A stretch of DNA of 64,000 bases from Oceanobacillus sp. FSL K6-2867 (lineage in GTDB: Bacteria > Bacillota > Bacilli > Bacillales > Amphibacillaceae), in assembly GCF_037963145.1 (NCBI RefSeq), contig NZ_CP150144.1, positions 1,054,001-1,118,000 on the forward strand, read 5' to 3'. Positions 45,007 to 55,300 of this stretch are shown piece by piece. A program made the translations under genes and the position numbers. The notes beneath the pieces were generated by a model. The model saw only the letters and a program-made list of their open reading frames with translations. It was not told the origin of the DNA and ran no database searches. Within the stretch, counting starts at the first letter, position 1. Each line of letters starts with the position of its first letter.

Positions 45007-46575
45007 ATGTCAAGAAAGTTTTGGGTATTTGATACGACATTAAGAGATGGCGAACAAGTTCCAGGTGCTAAATTAAATCTATATGAAAAATTGGAAGTCG
45101 CTAAGCAATTAAAGAAACTACAGGTTGATATGATTGAAGCCGGGTTCCCATCTTCATCAACAGGTGATTTTAATGCTGTTAAAGAAATTGCCAGGAAAGT
45201 AGGAAATTCAGATGACTTAATTATTACGGCGTTAGCCAGAGCAGTAAAATCTGATATTGAGGCTGTATACAATAGTGTAAAATATGCAGAAAATCCACTC
45301 ATCCATATTGTCTTAGGTGCTTCGGATATTCACGCAGAAAAGAAATTTGGAAAATCAAAAAGTCAACTATTGGATATTGGAGTGGATGCCGTGAAGTTTG
45401 CGAAAACACTCCTGCCTGAAGTGCAGTATTCGACAGAGGATGCATCACGAGCTGACTTTGAATATTTGTGGCAAACGATAGAGGCGGTTGTTAAAGCAGG
45501 AGCTACAATTATTAATGTACCTGATACAGTTGGATTTGCTGAACCAGAAGAGTTCGGCGGACTGATATATAAGATTAATGATCGCTTAAAGAATTTGAAT
45601 GATAATGTACTTCTAAGTGTTCATTGCCATAATGATTTAGGTATGGCTACAGCTAATACCTTAGCAGCAATTAAAAATGGTGCAGACAAAGTAGAATGCA
45701 CAATCAATGGAATTGGAGAACGTGCAGGAAATGCTTCATTAGAGGAAGTAGTGATGGCAGTCCATACACGTGCTGAAATATATCAAGCATATACGAATGT
45801 GAATACAATGGAAATCATGAATACATCGAGAATGGTAAGTGAATTTATGGGGCTTGATGTACAAGTAAATAAAGCAATTACAGGAGAAAATGCTTTTGCA
45901 CATTCTTCAGGCATACATCAAGATGGATTAATCAAATCAAGAGATACTTATGAAATCATTAATCCAATCGATATTGGACTTGATGATATGGAACTTGTTT
46001 TAACAGCTCGTTCTGGACGTCACGCAGTAAAAACTGCATTTAAACAATTAGGCATGAATCAATTTACAAATACGGAATTTGAAGAAATCTTTACAGACTT
46101 CCTTGAATTAGCTGATGCGAAAAAAGAAGTATACAATCATGATTTATATGTGATTATAGAAAACTATTATAAGAAAAAGAATAAAGATAATGAAAATATG
46201 AATCATTTCAGCAGTAATTTTTATGAGCTGGTTGATTTACAGGTGATCAGCAATGCAAAATTCCCTTCCGCCAATGTGGAATTAAAGAAAGCTGGTCAAA
46301 CCTTGACAGGAAGTGCTGTTGGGTCTGGCCCCATTGATGCTTTATATTCCGCAATAATGGATGGATGTGAATTAGATATAAAGTTGATTCAATACGATAT
46401 AAGGAGTATTTCAAAAGGAAAAGAAGCATTAGGCAAAGTGAAAATACAAGTTGAATATAAAGGGGAAACATATATCGCCAAAGCATCAGATACCGATATC
46501 TTAAAGGCAAGTGCAGATGCGTATATTAATGCAATAAATAGCATTGTGATTGATCATTTACTTCCAGTTAGCTAA
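45007..46575 (+). CDS. leuA: 2-isopropylmalate synthase
   Basis: 522 residues. The catalytic TIM barrel has [15 protein letters not shown] at the N-terminus, [20 protein letters not shown] with the metal His pair, and [15 protein letters not shown]. The C-terminal LeuA allosteric domain follows from about residue 395 ([21 protein letters not shown]; [12 protein letters not shown]). It makes the first committed step of leucine synthesis. ATG 45007 follows AAAAGGAG. No leuBCD or ilv genes are next to it, which is unusual for leuA, but the T-box supports the function. Confidence 0.93.
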   Translation: MSRKFWVFDTTLRDGEQVPGAKLNLYEKLEVAKQLKKLQVDMIEAGFPSSSTGDFNAVKEIARKVGNSDDLIITALARAVKSDIEAVYNSVKYAENPLIHIVLGASDIHAEKKFGKSKSQLLDIGVDAVKFAKTLLPEVQYSTEDASRADFEYLWQTIEAVVKAGATIINVPDTVGFAEPEEFGGLIYKINDRLKNLNDNVLLSVHCHNDLGMATANTLAAIKNGADKVECTINGIGERAGNASLEEVVMAVHTRAEIYQAYTNVNTMEIMNTSRMVSEFMGLDVQVNKAITGENAFAHSSGIHQDGLIKSRDTYEIINPIDIGLDDMELVLTARSGRHAVKTAFKQLGMNQFTNTEFEEIFTDFLELADAKKEVYNHDLYVIIENYYKKKNKDNENMNHFSSNFYELVDLQVISNAKFPSANVELKKAGQTLTGSAVGSGPIDALYSAIMDGCELDIKLIQYDIRSISKGKEALGKVKIQVEYKGETYIAKASDTDILKASADAYINAINSIVIDHLLPVS

Positions 46576-46733
46576 TATATGTTTTAATTGGATGTGAAAA
46601 ATGAGTAACTCTAAATAAACAATAACTCCTCTATTTAAAATTAAATAAATTAGTGATGTTGCCAGCATGTAACGATAGGAAACAGTGAGTGCAATAGGAT
46701 GAATCATGAATTATACTTATTATTGCAATTTCA

Positions 46734-46783
46734 AAAAAGAATCCATTTTAAATTGGAATGAACAATTAAAATGGATTCTTTTT
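46734..46783. terminator. Bidirectional terminator between leuA and queE
   Basis: 18-bp perfect arms AAAAAGAATCCATTTTAA and TTAAAATGGATTCTTTTT with a 14-base loop; it can serve both converging transcripts. Confidence 0.9.
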
Positions 46784-46843
46784 ACTGACAATAACTATAA
46801 AAGTTGGTTATAAGGCTAATAGATTAAGGATAAAGATTCTTTA

Positions 46844-47569
46844 TCAAACACCACGTTTGTTGCCCCATAAATAAGTGTGAAGCTGTGGCAATACCCGAAC
46901 ATCGTTCAATTCTGCACTATTCATTACAAGATCAACCAACCGTTCGTATTTTTCAAGCAAATATGGCAACAACTTGTCCTGTTCTACTGTTCCCAAATCA
47001 TCATTACCCACCTGCAGAAACAATTCTACATCAGGATACCTTTTGTGTATGTTAATGGCATATTGCAAATCTTCTTTTCCAAAGATGACCACCTTTAAAC
47101 TGAAATCCCCCTGTTGATTTTGCTTTAATGAATGGATGATAAAATCCAATGTTTCAAAATTTGTTGTCATCCCAGAGCTTGGTGGCTTTGGAGAAATTGT
47201 TAGATCATCTATCTTTGTAAACCATTGCTGCCATCTGCTGCCTTGCGTTTCTAATGCAACCTTCACTTGATTTTCATGAAGTAAATCTACCAATGTATTC
47301 AATTGTGCCAATAATCCTGGATTCCCACCAGAGATGGTAACATGCTGAAATCGTCCACCACCCTTTTCAAATAAGGCCTCCACTATTTTCTGCGGTTTCA
47401 TCATTTGAATCGATTCTTTTTCTGAACCGTCCCAGGTGAATTTCGAGTCACACCAGGAGCAGGAATAATCACAGCCGGCCGTTCTGACAAACATCGTTTT
47501 TTGGCCAATGACCATTCCCTCACCTTGAATGGTTGGACCAAATATTTCAAGTACAGGTATTTTTCTCAT
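46844..47569 (-). CDS. queE: 7-carboxy-7-deazaguanine synthase
   Basis: About 241 residues. The N-terminus has EIFGPTIQGEGMVIGQKTMFVRT and the radical SAM motif CDYSCSWCDSKFTW with Cys 33, 37 and 40. It continues with VTISGGNPG and FLQVGNDDLG. It converts 6-carboxytetrahydropterin to CDG in the queuosine/preQ0 pathway. ATG 47569 has AAAGGAG upstream and overlaps the queD stop by four bases. Confidence 0.92.
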   Translation of the reverse strand: MRKIPVLEIFGPTIQGEGMVIGQKTMFVRTAGCDYSCSWCDSKFTWDGSEKESIQMMKPQKIVEALFEKGGGRFQHVTISGGNPGLLAQLNTLVDLLHENQVKVALETQGSRWQQWFTKIDDLTISPKPPSSGMTTNFETLDFIIHSLKQNQQGDFSLKVVIFGKEDLQYAINIHKRYPDVELFLQVGNDDLGTVEQDKLLPYLLEKYERLVDLVMNSAELNDVRVLPQLHTYLWGNKRGV

Positions 47570-48000
47570 AATGTTTTCTCCTTTGGTCGGTAAATACAAT
47601 AGCTCGTGGGCGTTTCCCTTAAATACACCTGAACACATGTTGGCTTATTCGGCAAGGTGTTTAGGAATTCCTGAATGATTTCATATATAGTCCTGGCAAC
47701 CACTTCTGTTGTCGGAAAATATTCAGCGTCTTGGTCAGAGAATCTATCGTCTTCATTCATCAAACGATGATCAAATCTCTTATGGATTAAATCCTTTATT
47801 TCTTTAAAATTAACCAAAAAACCTGTGTGATCAAGTTCGTCTCCTGCAATGGTAACATTTGTAAAATAGGTGTGCCCATGCATATTTTGACATTTCCCAG
47901 CATCCTCATGTGGTACATAATGAGCTGCGGCAAATTGAAAATCTTTATTTAGTTCATATGCATAGGGATGTTCTATAACTGGATAAATCTGTTGCATCAT
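47566..48000 (-). CDS. queD: 6-carboxy-5,6,7,8-tetrahydropterin synthase
   Basis: 144 residues of the QueD/PTPS family: FQFAAAHYVP, CQNMHGHTYFTNV with zinc His 27, 41 and 43, catalytic Cys 37, and FDHRLMN and FPTTEVVARTI in the second half. It makes 6-carboxytetrahydropterin from dihydroneopterin triphosphate. Coupled to queE by an ATGA junction. No queC is present nearby and no preQ1 riboswitch was seen upstream. Confidence 0.92.
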   Translation of the reverse strand: MMQQIYPVIEHPYAYELNKDFQFAAAHYVPHEDAGKCQNMHGHTYFTNVTIAGDELDHTGFLVNFKEIKDLIHKRFDHRLMNEDDRFSDQDAEYFPTTEVVARTIYEIIQEFLNTLPNKPTCVQVYLRETPTSYCIYRPKEKTL

Positions 48001-48059
48001 GAATCATCACTCCTTCTTTTATTTTGTATCTTTGGGAGCTTGTATCCATCCAATAAAGA

Positions 48060-48297
48060 AAAGCGTAAGCACCCGTTTAGCGACGTACGGACTGCGCCCC
48101 GAAATTTGGGGTGGTTCGACCTGTCGAACATTCCTACGTAGGAGATAAAGGAAACACGACAAACGGAGTGAGTCGATGTTGACTTTCACCACAAGGGTAT
48201 AAGTGCGACTAGGCCTCTGGCACAGCCAGTCGGCAAGTCTTCTTTATCGTACGGAGGTGAGGGAAGTCTCGCTAGTCGCTGGGCGCTGGAGCTAGAC
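48060..48297. repeat. Dispersed repeat, copy 1 (about 240 bp)
   Basis: Non-coding, GC-richer than its surroundings. It shares, in the same order, ACTGCGCCCCGAA, GTCGAACATTCCTACG, ATAAAGGAAACA, GGTATAAGTGC and GAGGTGAGGGAAGTCTCGC with the block at 63227. I recall similar elements ending in GCGCTGGAGCTAGAC in many Bacillaceae genomes. Confidence 0.75.
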
Positions 48298-48991
48298 AAA
48301 AAAAGACAACACTAAGTAGATGCTGTCCGGCTCCTTAGTTTTTTATAGAGGGATGGAATTTCGAACCTCTCCTGCCAATACGCAGATTCTATTATTCACT
48401 TACCATATTACTTTATCATATCTGTTATTTAAGATTAAGGAATATATGTCAATTTTAATTTTACTGTTATAATCTAGCTTTAATTGTATTAATTTATCCG
48501 AATAGCCAGCTCTAACTTTTCCTACTAAAAACAATTGGAAGAGAAATTGAGGAAACACTGAACTGCCAAGGATTTGGGCATAAAAAGGACCCAGAAATCG
48601 CAAAAGTACTATTTAACGAATCAGGGTCGGGATTAGCAAATGTTTATTTTTGATCTACAATCGTTGTACAACCAAAATAAACATCTCCGAAATCCCCCAC
48701 CTCAAACCCGCATTCCACCGTTTTCGTTAAAATAAAGTTTACCTAAGAAACCTCCATTTTTAGACTTTTTCGGATCAAAAATGACCGTTTTTCGGGCCAT
48801 TTTCGGCTGTTTTTTCATGGTTTTTTCGGAGTTGGAATAAAGTTCTCCTAGAATGTTGCATGGTGAAAAGAAGAGAAAACCGAGACAAGACAAGGGTTTA
48901 GCATGAAAAAGACCCGGAAATCGGAAATGTTTATTTTCACGAAATCGGGGTCTGAATCGGTAATGTTTATTATGTTTCGGGATTGTTTATT
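48298..48991. other. Non-coding region with repeated GTTTATTTT motifs
   Basis: No gene. A weak hairpin ACTAAG...CTTAGT with T run at 48311-48345. From about 48560 to 48990 the motif GTTTATTTT or its complement AAAATAAAC/G occurs about seven times. Two related lines AAAAGGACCCAGAAATCGC and AAAGACCCGGAAATCGG flank it. ORFs in this area look like artefacts of the repeats. Confidence 0.5.
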
Positions 48992-50371
48992 TTAGTTAGA
49001 CAATCGTTTCTCCAACCAAGTAACTGCCTCCACATGATTCGTGCTAGGAAACATGTCTACTGGTTGTACTTCCTTTGTCACGTATCCGCCATCCTCTAAA
49101 ATTCGAAGATCTCGTGCTAATGTAGAGGGATTGCAGGATACATATACAATTCGCTTTGGCTCCATATCAATCATTGCCTGTAAGAAATCTACTTCACAGC
49201 CTTTACGTGGCGGATCAACTACAATAACGTCTGGCGTAAGGCCTTGTGCTTTCCATTTGGGCATTACCTTTTCAGCCTGTCCTACTGTAAATTCGGCATT
49301 AGTAATACCATTTAGGGCTGCATTCTTTTTAGCATCCTCAATTGCATCCGGCACCACTTCAATTCCGTAAACCTTTTTAGCCTTTTGTGCTAAAAATAAA
49401 GAAATTGTACCAATGCCACAGTATGCATCAACCACAATATCATCGCTACTGATGTTTGCAAACTCTAACGCTTTATCATACAGCACCTTTGTTTGTATAG
49501 GGTTTACCTGATAAAAGGACTTAGCTGAAATCGCAAATGTAATATCGCCGATTTTATCGTAAATATACGTTTCACCCCAAAGCACCTTCGTTTTCTCACC
49601 AAGTATGACGTTTGTACGCTTCTCATTAATATTTTGAACAATCGATTTAATGTTCGGGAATTGTCTTGTTAATTCTTCAATCAAGACATCTTTATTCGGG
49701 AGCCTATTTGTCCGTGTTACGAGCACAATCATTACTTCATTTGTTGCGTGACCCGTCCGGATCATAATATGTCTGAGTTCACCGCGATGCTGTTCTTCCT
49801 GATATGGCTCAATTCCAAGCTGGTTAGCAAGCTGACGAACTACTGGTAAGATCTCATTGATTGCCTCATCTTGAATCCTGCATGTGTCCATGTTTTCCAC
49901 GATTCGATGGCTTCGTTTTTGGTAATATCCAACAATGAGCTCACCATTTTTTTGTCCAACAGGGATTTGTACTTTATTACGATAATGGTATGGATGTTCC
50001 ATTCCCATGATTGGATGAATTGGTACGTCTGGGAGGTGCGCAACCTTTTTCATTACGTTCCTCACTTGATTTTGTTTCATATCAAGCTGAAGCTTATAAC
50101 TCATATGCTGCAGCTGACAACCACCACAATGTACATGACAGGCTGGCTCAACGCGTTCTGGGCTTGTTGTCTTAAGATTGATTAATTTTCCAAAGCCAAA
50201 ATTTTTATTTGCTTTAACAACCTTTACAATCGCTTCTTCACCTGGCAGTGCATTTGGGACAAACAATGGATAACCATCAATTTTCCCGACCCCATTCCCT
50301 TCATGGGTCAAGTCTTCAAAGCGTAATGTGATTGTTTCATTCTTTTTTACTGGAGCGGTTTGTTTTGCCAT
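48992..50371 (-). CDS. rlmD: 23S rRNA uracil-C5 methyltransferase (RlmD/RlmCD)
   Basis: 459 residues. There is an N-terminal TRAM domain ([32 protein letters not shown]) and an Fe-S cluster motif ([14 protein letters not shown]). The SAM domain has [23 protein letters not shown] and the catalytic [15 protein letters not shown]. It methylates U1939 and, in the Bacillus RlmCD (YefA) group, U747 as well. It is normal in length and a single gene. Confidence 0.92.
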   Translation of the reverse strand: MAKQTAPVKKNETITLRFEDLTHEGNGVGKIDGYPLFVPNALPGEEAIVKVVKANKNFGFGKLINLKTTSPERVEPACHVHCGGCQLQHMSYKLQLDMKQNQVRNVMKKVAHLPDVPIHPIMGMEHPYHYRNKVQIPVGQKNGELIVGYYQKRSHRIVENMDTCRIQDEAINEILPVVRQLANQLGIEPYQEEQHRGELRHIMIRTGHATNEVMIVLVTRTNRLPNKDVLIEELTRQFPNIKSIVQNINEKRTNVILGEKTKVLWGETYIYDKIGDITFAISAKSFYQVNPIQTKVLYDKALEFANISSDDIVVDAYCGIGTISLFLAQKAKKVYGIEVVPDAIEDAKKNAALNGITNAEFTVGQAEKVMPKWKAQGLTPDVIVVDPPRKGCEVDFLQAMIDMEPKRIVYVSCNPSTLARDLRILEDGGYVTKEVQPVDMFPSTNHVEAVTWLEKRLSN

Positions 50372-50434
50372 TTATATCTTCCTTCAATTCCATTATTTAT
50401 AATTATTTTGTCCTATTTCTTCTGCGGCAAGCAG

Positions 50435-50475
50435 TAAAATAAGTATCCACCGGCAAAGGACAGATACTTATTTTA
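50435..50475. terminator. Bidirectional hairpin between rlmD and dagK
   Basis: 13-bp arms TAAAATAAGTATC and GATACTTATTTTA with a 15-base loop; it probably terminates dagK on the minus strand. Confidence 0.75.
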
Positions 50476-50528
50476 TTTTCATTTAGTATAGCATTCTTGC
50501 AGCATCAAGAAAAACAAAAAGGAAGACT

Positions 50529-51443
50529 CTAATCCAAGTCTTCCTGCATATCCATGAATTCTTCTGGAACAAAAAATTCAATATGTTCTCGTAGGTTTAC
50601 AAATTCCCCTGGCAGTAACCCACCATATTCACCATCAATATTTAATTGCATCTTTTCATCGACAGATACTTTTACATGCTTCGCTTGTCTATAAATAATA
50701 TTTTTACTATCCAAATGTGCTCCTCGTAAAGCAAGGGAGGCAATATGAATAAATTCGGCCAAATTGGTTTTGCGCAAAATCAGCAAATCAAAATATCCAT
50801 CATTCATTTTCGCGCTTGGGGCCAGTTTTTCAAATCCCCCAACCGAATTGGTATTCGATACAAGAAAGAGCATAATATCATCTTCCAGCACTTCATCATC
50901 ATATTCAATTTTAACTTTAATCGGTTTCAGCGATGGAAGCATCTCAATTCCCTTGATATAATATGCCAACTGTCCAAGCATTGTCTTCAACTTACTTGGC
51001 ACATCATAGGTTAATTCAGTTAGCTTGCCACCACCGGCAATATTTATAAAGTAATGTTCATTGACTTTTCCAATATCCAGCAGCATCGATTTATTTGATA
51101 AAATAATATCCACTGCTTTATAGATATCTCGTGGGATTCGCAATGCTCGGGCAAAGTCATTCGTTGTACCAGCAGGGATAATTCCAAGCTTTGGCCGGTT
51201 ATCGAACCCAGCTATTCCATTAATCACTTCATTAATGGTGCCGTCACCACCTGCAGCGACAATTAAATCATAGCCGCGTTCCACTGCTGATTTCGCTGCT
51301 GCAATCGCATCATTTTCACCTGTAGTAGCATGGGCGGATGTCTCGAAACCTGCAATCTCAAACTTTTCCAGTATCGTTGGCAATGCTCTTTTGATTGCTT
51401 CACGTCCCGAAGTCGGATTATATATAATTCGGGCCTTTTTCAT
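50529..51443 (-). CDS. dagK: Diacylglycerol kinase (DgkB type)
   Basis: 304 residues of the soluble lipid kinase family: RIIYNPTSGREAIKR, then the ATP-binding loop VAAGGDGTINEVINGIAG, GIIPAGTTNDFARAL and the C-terminal INIAGGGKLTELTYD. It phosphorylates diacylglycerol released by lipoteichoic acid synthesis, returning it to phospholipid. It is linked here to gatCAB as in B. subtilis (yerQ). GGGGGAGG RBS. Confidence 0.93.
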   Translation of the reverse strand: MKKARIIYNPTSGREAIKRALPTILEKFEIAGFETSAHATTGENDAIAAAKSAVERGYDLIVAAGGDGTINEVINGIAGFDNRPKLGIIPAGTTNDFARALRIPRDIYKAVDIILSNKSMLLDIGKVNEHYFINIAGGGKLTELTYDVPSKLKTMLGQLAYYIKGIEMLPSLKPIKVKIEYDDEVLEDDIMLFLVSNTNSVGGFEKLAPSAKMNDGYFDLLILRKTNLAEFIHIASLALRGAHLDSKNIIYRQAKHVKVSVDEKMQLNIDGEYGGLLPGEFVNLREHIEFFVPEEFMDMQEDLD

Positions 51444-51568
51444 TCTATTTCCTCCCCCAATATGTTCACTCTGAAGGCTTCTTTGTCATTATTACATCTA
51501 GAGGTTGTCTCAATCTAATAAATATCATAGCCTTTTTCACATCAATTGAAAAGGATTAAAACATATCG

Positions 51569-51598
51569 AGACTGCCACTTGCAAGCAAATGACAGTCT
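51569..51598 (-). terminator. Hairpin after gatB
   Basis: 13-bp arms (two wobble pairs) AGACTGTCATTTG and CAAGTGGCAGTCT on the minus strand; no clear T run. Confidence 0.5.
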
Positions 51599-51609
51599 TC
51601 CATACATAA

Positions 51610-53040
51610 TTATCGTTTACTTAACTCTTCAGAAAGAATCTTGTTAACAAGTGGCGGGTTTGCTTGTCCTTTTGTAGCTTTCATAATTTGACCAACAAGG
51701 TAACCATGCGCTTTGCCTTTTCCATTCTTAAAATCAATAATGGATTGTTCATTCTCATCCAACACCTTATTAACAATTTCTTTCAGCTGCTCTGGATCAG
51801 ATATTTGAACAAGACCTTTATCTTTAACGATCTGCTCTGGATTTCCGCCATTCTCGACGAGCTCAGCAAATACTTTCTTCGCAATTTTGGAGGAAATCGT
51901 TCCATCTTCAATCAACTGAATCATTTTAGCCAATGCTTCAGGGGTAATCGCTAGTTCTTGGATTTCTTTATAATGTTTATTCATATATGCAGAAACTTCA
52001 CCCATTAGCCAGTTCGATACTTGCTTGATATCACCGCCATGTGAGACAGCTTCTTCAAAGAAATCGGACATTTGCTTTGATGCTGTTAATACATTCGCAT
52101 CGTATTCAGACAAGCCAAGCTCTAAAACATAACGTTTTCTGCGAGCATCTGGCAGCTCAGGTATTTCACTGCGAACGCGCTCTTTCCATGCATCGTCAAT
52201 ATAAAGTGGTACTAAATCCGGCTCAGGGAAGTAACGATAATCATCCGAACCTTCCTTCACACGCATAAGAATCGTTTCTTTTGTTTTTTCATCATAACGG
52301 CGTGTTTCCTGAAGAATTTCCCCACCTGACAGAAGAACCTTTTCTTGACGTTTCTCTTCAAATTCAAGACCTTTTTGAACATAAGAGAAGGAGTTCAAGT
52401 TCTTAAGCTCTGCTTTTGTACCGAATCTCTCTTGTCCGATTGGTCGTAATGAAATATTTGCATCACATCTTAGTGAACCTTCCTGCATCTTCACATCGGA
52501 AACGCCTGTATACTGGATAATATTTTTTAGTTTTTCCAAATATGCGTATGCCTCCTCTGGAGAGCGCATATCTGGTTCTGATACGATTTCAATCAGTGGT
52601 GTTCCTTGGCGGTTAAAGTCAATATACGAATAACCATCCTCACCATGTGTCAATTTACCTGCATCCTCTTCCATATGGACACGTGTAATCCCGATACGTT
52701 TCTTCTTCCCATTTACTTCAATTTCTATCCAGCCATTCTCACCAATCGGCTGATCAAACTGGGAAATCTGATAGGCTTTCGGGTTATCTGGGTAAAAGTA
52801 ATTTTTACGGTCAAACTTTGTATGTGTTGCAATTTCACAATTCAGTGCCATTGCAGCTTTCATTGCAAAGTTAACTGCTTCTTCATTTAAAACCGGAAGC
52901 GTACCTGGATATCCCAGGTCAATTGGGTTTATATTTGTATTTGGATCAGATCCGAATGCATTAATACTCGGGCTGAATATTTTCGATTTTGTCTTTAATT
53001 CAACGTGTACCTCAAGTCCAATAATTGTTTCAAAATTCAT
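51610..53040 (-). CDS. gatB: Asp/Glu-tRNA amidotransferase subunit B
   Basis: 476 residues: [20 protein letters not shown] at the N-terminus, [20 protein letters not shown] and the kinase core, then the helical and YqeY-like tail ([16 protein letters not shown] ... [17 protein letters not shown]). It activates Glu-tRNA(Gln) and Asp-tRNA(Asn) by phosphorylation before amidation. It is the last gene of gatCAB, overlapping gatA by one base (TAATG). Confidence 0.97.
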   Translation of the reverse strand: MNFETIIGLEVHVELKTKSKIFSPSINAFGSDPNTNINPIDLGYPGTLPVLNEEAVNFAMKAAMALNCEIATHTKFDRKNYFYPDNPKAYQISQFDQPIGENGWIEIEVNGKKKRIGITRVHMEEDAGKLTHGEDGYSYIDFNRQGTPLIEIVSEPDMRSPEEAYAYLEKLKNIIQYTGVSDVKMQEGSLRCDANISLRPIGQERFGTKAELKNLNSFSYVQKGLEFEEKRQEKVLLSGGEILQETRRYDEKTKETILMRVKEGSDDYRYFPEPDLVPLYIDDAWKERVRSEIPELPDARRKRYVLELGLSEYDANVLTASKQMSDFFEEAVSHGGDIKQVSNWLMGEVSAYMNKHYKEIQELAITPEALAKMIQLIEDGTISSKIAKKVFAELVENGGNPEQIVKDKGLVQISDPEQLKEIVNKVLDENEQSIIDFKNGKGKAHGYLVGQIMKATKGQANPPLVNKILSEELSKR

Positions 53041-54506
53041 TAGTTGGCACCTCCAAGCTGAGGTCGTTTTTTATGATGGTCTGTTGCCTGTTCAAATGCA
53101 TGTGCTGCACGATATACCGTACTTTCATCAAAGTACTTGCCAATAATCTGCAAGCCGATTGGCATTCCATTTTCAGAGAATCCGCACGGAAGAGAGATTC
53201 CTGGCACACCAGCAAGGTTCACTGGAATCGTTAAAATATCATTCGCATACATCGTTAATGGATCATCTATCAATTCGCCTACTTTATAGGCTGTTGTAGG
53301 GGTAGTTGGTCCAATAATAACGTCATATTCTTCAAAGATTTTATCAAAATCTTGTTTAATCAATGTACGTACTTTTTGTGCCTTTTTATAATAGGCATCA
53401 TAATATCCAGAACTTAATGCAAATGTTCCAAGCATAATCCGTTTTTTAACTTCCGGTCCAAAGCCTTCACTTCTGGATTTCTTAAACATATCAATCATAT
53501 TATCTGCATTCTCACTCCGCACGCCATAACGTACACCATCAAAACGAGCTAAGTTAGCAGATGCTTCAGAGGATGATAGTAAGTAGTATGCTGCAACGGC
53601 ATATTTAGAGTGTGGTAATGAAACCTCTTCCCATGTTGCACCAAGTGACTCATATACCTTCAATGCTTCAAGAATAGATTCTCTAACTTCTGGTGCTACA
53701 CCTTCAGCTAAATATTCTTTTGGTACAGCAATCTTCAAACCGCTGATATCCTTTGTTAATGCTTCGGTATATTTCGGTACGTCAATATTCGCACTTGTTG
53801 TATCCATCTCGTCATGTCCAGCAATTACTTCCAATACACGCGCATTGTCCTCAACTGTTTTTGTGATTGGTCCAATTTGATCAAGAGAAGATGCAAATGC
53901 AACCAGTCCTGAACGAGACACTCGTCCGTACGTTGGTTTCATTCCTACAACACCACAAAACGCAGCTGGCTGACGAATCGAACCACCCGTATCGGAACCT
54001 AGTGAAAACAGTACTTCACCAGCTGCAACCGCTGCTGCGGAACCACCACTTGATCCACCTGGAACATAGTCCGTATTCCATGGATTTCTTGTTGGTGTAT
54101 AGCTGGAATTTTCATTGGTTGATCCCATTGCAAATTCATCCATGTTTAGTTTCCCAACCGAAATAGCTTGTTCATTCTTCAATTTCTGTACAGCTGTAGC
54201 ATCATACAATGGATCATTAAAGTTATCCAAAAATTGACTCGCACAAGTTGTACGTACGCCTTTTGTTACAATATTGTCTTTGATCCCGCTTGGAATTCCA
54301 AATAGACTTGCAGTATTGTCGGCTGCTTGATCAAGTTCTTTTGCTTTAGCCCTAGCGTTTTCTTCATCTAACGTTAAAAAAGCATGAACTTGTCCGTCTA
54401 CTTCTTTGATTCTGCGATAAGATTCATCAACTAAATCCTGAACCGTAATCTCTTTATTATGTAGCTTCGCTTCTAATTCTTTAATTGTATGGTCAAATAA
54501 TGACAT
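53040..54506 (-). CDS. gatA: Asp/Glu-tRNA amidotransferase subunit A
   Basis: 488 residues of the amidase-signature family: [14 protein letters not shown] (catalytic Lys), [16 protein letters not shown] (cis-Ser) and [15 protein letters not shown] (Ser nucleophile). It releases ammonia from glutamine for GatB. Directly upstream of gatB and downstream of gatC. Confidence 0.97.
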   Translation of the reverse strand: MSLFDHTIKELEAKLHNKEITVQDLVDESYRRIKEVDGQVHAFLTLDEENARAKAKELDQAADNTASLFGIPSGIKDNIVTKGVRTTCASQFLDNFNDPLYDATAVQKLKNEQAISVGKLNMDEFAMGSTNENSSYTPTRNPWNTDYVPGGSSGGSAAAVAAGEVLFSLGSDTGGSIRQPAAFCGVVGMKPTYGRVSRSGLVAFASSLDQIGPITKTVEDNARVLEVIAGHDEMDTTSANIDVPKYTEALTKDISGLKIAVPKEYLAEGVAPEVRESILEALKVYESLGATWEEVSLPHSKYAVAAYYLLSSSEASANLARFDGVRYGVRSENADNMIDMFKKSRSEGFGPEVKKRIMLGTFALSSGYYDAYYKKAQKVRTLIKQDFDKIFEEYDVIIGPTTPTTAYKVGELIDDPLTMYANDILTIPVNLAGVPGISLPCGFSENGMPIGLQIIGKYFDESTVYRAAHAFEQATDHHKKRPQLGGAN

Positions 54507-54597
54507 CTAGGGTTTCCCTCCTTGTTTTAGAAAACTAAAGTATTTGCCTGTCCTCGTGCGGCAAATGCCTTCGTTTACAGATAGAAAAGTTCGATAC

Positions 54598-54894
54598 TTA
54601 GCTATCTCCCAAAATCGATGGTACGCGGAAATGACCGTCTTGATGATCAGGAGCATTCTTGAATGCTTCCTCTTGAGTAATCCAGTCTTTTGGTTCATCT
54701 TTGCGCATTATATTTTTCAAATCAAGTACATGTGTTGTCGGCTCAATACCGTCTGTATCCAATTCATTCAATTGTTCAGCATAATCGATAATTGCACTCA
54801 GTTCATCTGCAAGCTGCTCTACTTCTTCGTCAGTTACAGCAAGTCTTGCTAAGTGTGCGACATGTTTCACTTCTTCTTTTGAAATATCTGCCAT
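54598..54894 (-). CDS. gatC: Asp/Glu-tRNA amidotransferase subunit C
   Basis: 98 residues starting [20 protein letters not shown], with the usual GatC C-terminal line ([30 protein letters not shown]). It wraps around GatA and GatB and stabilises the complex. ATG 54894 follows GGAGG eight bases upstream. It is the first gene of gatCAB. Confidence 0.96.
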   Translation of the reverse strand: MADISKEEVKHVAHLARLAVTDEEVEQLADELSAIIDYAEQLNELDTDGIEPTTHVLDLKNIMRKDEPKDWITQEEAFKNAPDHQDGHFRVPSILGDS

Positions 54895-55050
54895 GTGATA
54901 TACCTCCAAATCAATAATTTATATGGTAAAGCTTTATTTTTTTCTCATTGTACTATTATAACACTATTGATAATAGCAAAGATAGGGCTATATAGGCAAA
55001 TTATGTTGTATAAAAATGTAATGTGACGTATGTTGTAGAAAATTGGAAAC

Positions 55051-55087
55051 AAAAAAAGACCTGAAACAGGTTCCACTCCGTTTCAGG
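55051..55087 (-). terminator. Terminator of the RRNPP regulator-peptide unit
   Basis: Minus-strand arms CCTGAAAC and GTTTCAGG with a 12-base loop, followed by a seven-base T run. It lies 54 bases after the stop of the peptide gene at 55141, which marks that ORF as the true end of the transcript. Confidence 0.85.
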
Positions 55088-55140
55088 CAAATCCATCATA
55101 TAGTAATAGGGTAAAAAATTGAAATACTTAAAGTTAAAAC

Positions 55141-55287
55141 TTAGAAAGATATACTTGAACTACTGACGTTTAAAATGCTAGGCTCTTTTTCGCCAGTTGC
55201 AAAATCGTCTTGCTGTACACCCTGGGCAAAAAAGAATCCAGTAGCCAGTATTACACCTAATGCAATACCTGAAATCAGCTTTTTCAT
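55141..55287 (-). CDS. Secreted signalling-peptide precursor (48 aa), NprX-like
   Basis: A 48-codon ORF starts with ATG four bases after GGAGGGGAG, 13 bases past the stop of the HTH-TPR regulator. It has a basic start (MKK), a hydrophobic export segment (LISGIALGVILATGFFFA, residues 4-21), a short hydrophilic part (QGVQQDDFATGEKE) and a C-terminal PSILNVSSSSISF. This is the layout of NprX/PapR/Phr propeptides, whose C-terminal 5-8 residues are released and re-imported. By analogy with NprX (SKPDIVG) a fragment around EPSILNV could be the signal. The precise mature peptide is inference. Confidence 0.75.
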   Translation of the reverse strand: MKKLISGIALGVILATGFFFAQGVQQDDFATGEKEPSILNVSSSSISF

Positions 55288-55300
55288 TTTCTCCCCTCCT

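Noticed and set aside
48001..48060. preQ1 riboswitch before queD
   Set aside because: No aptamer-like C-rich loop and A-rich tail pattern was found.
48400..48603. 67-codon minus-strand ORF
   Set aside because: No RBS, odd composition, and it covers repeat-like DNA.
48702..48893. 63-codon minus-strand ORF in the GTTTATTTT region
   Set aside because: It has no RBS, and its sequence follows the repeats of the region rather than a protein pattern.
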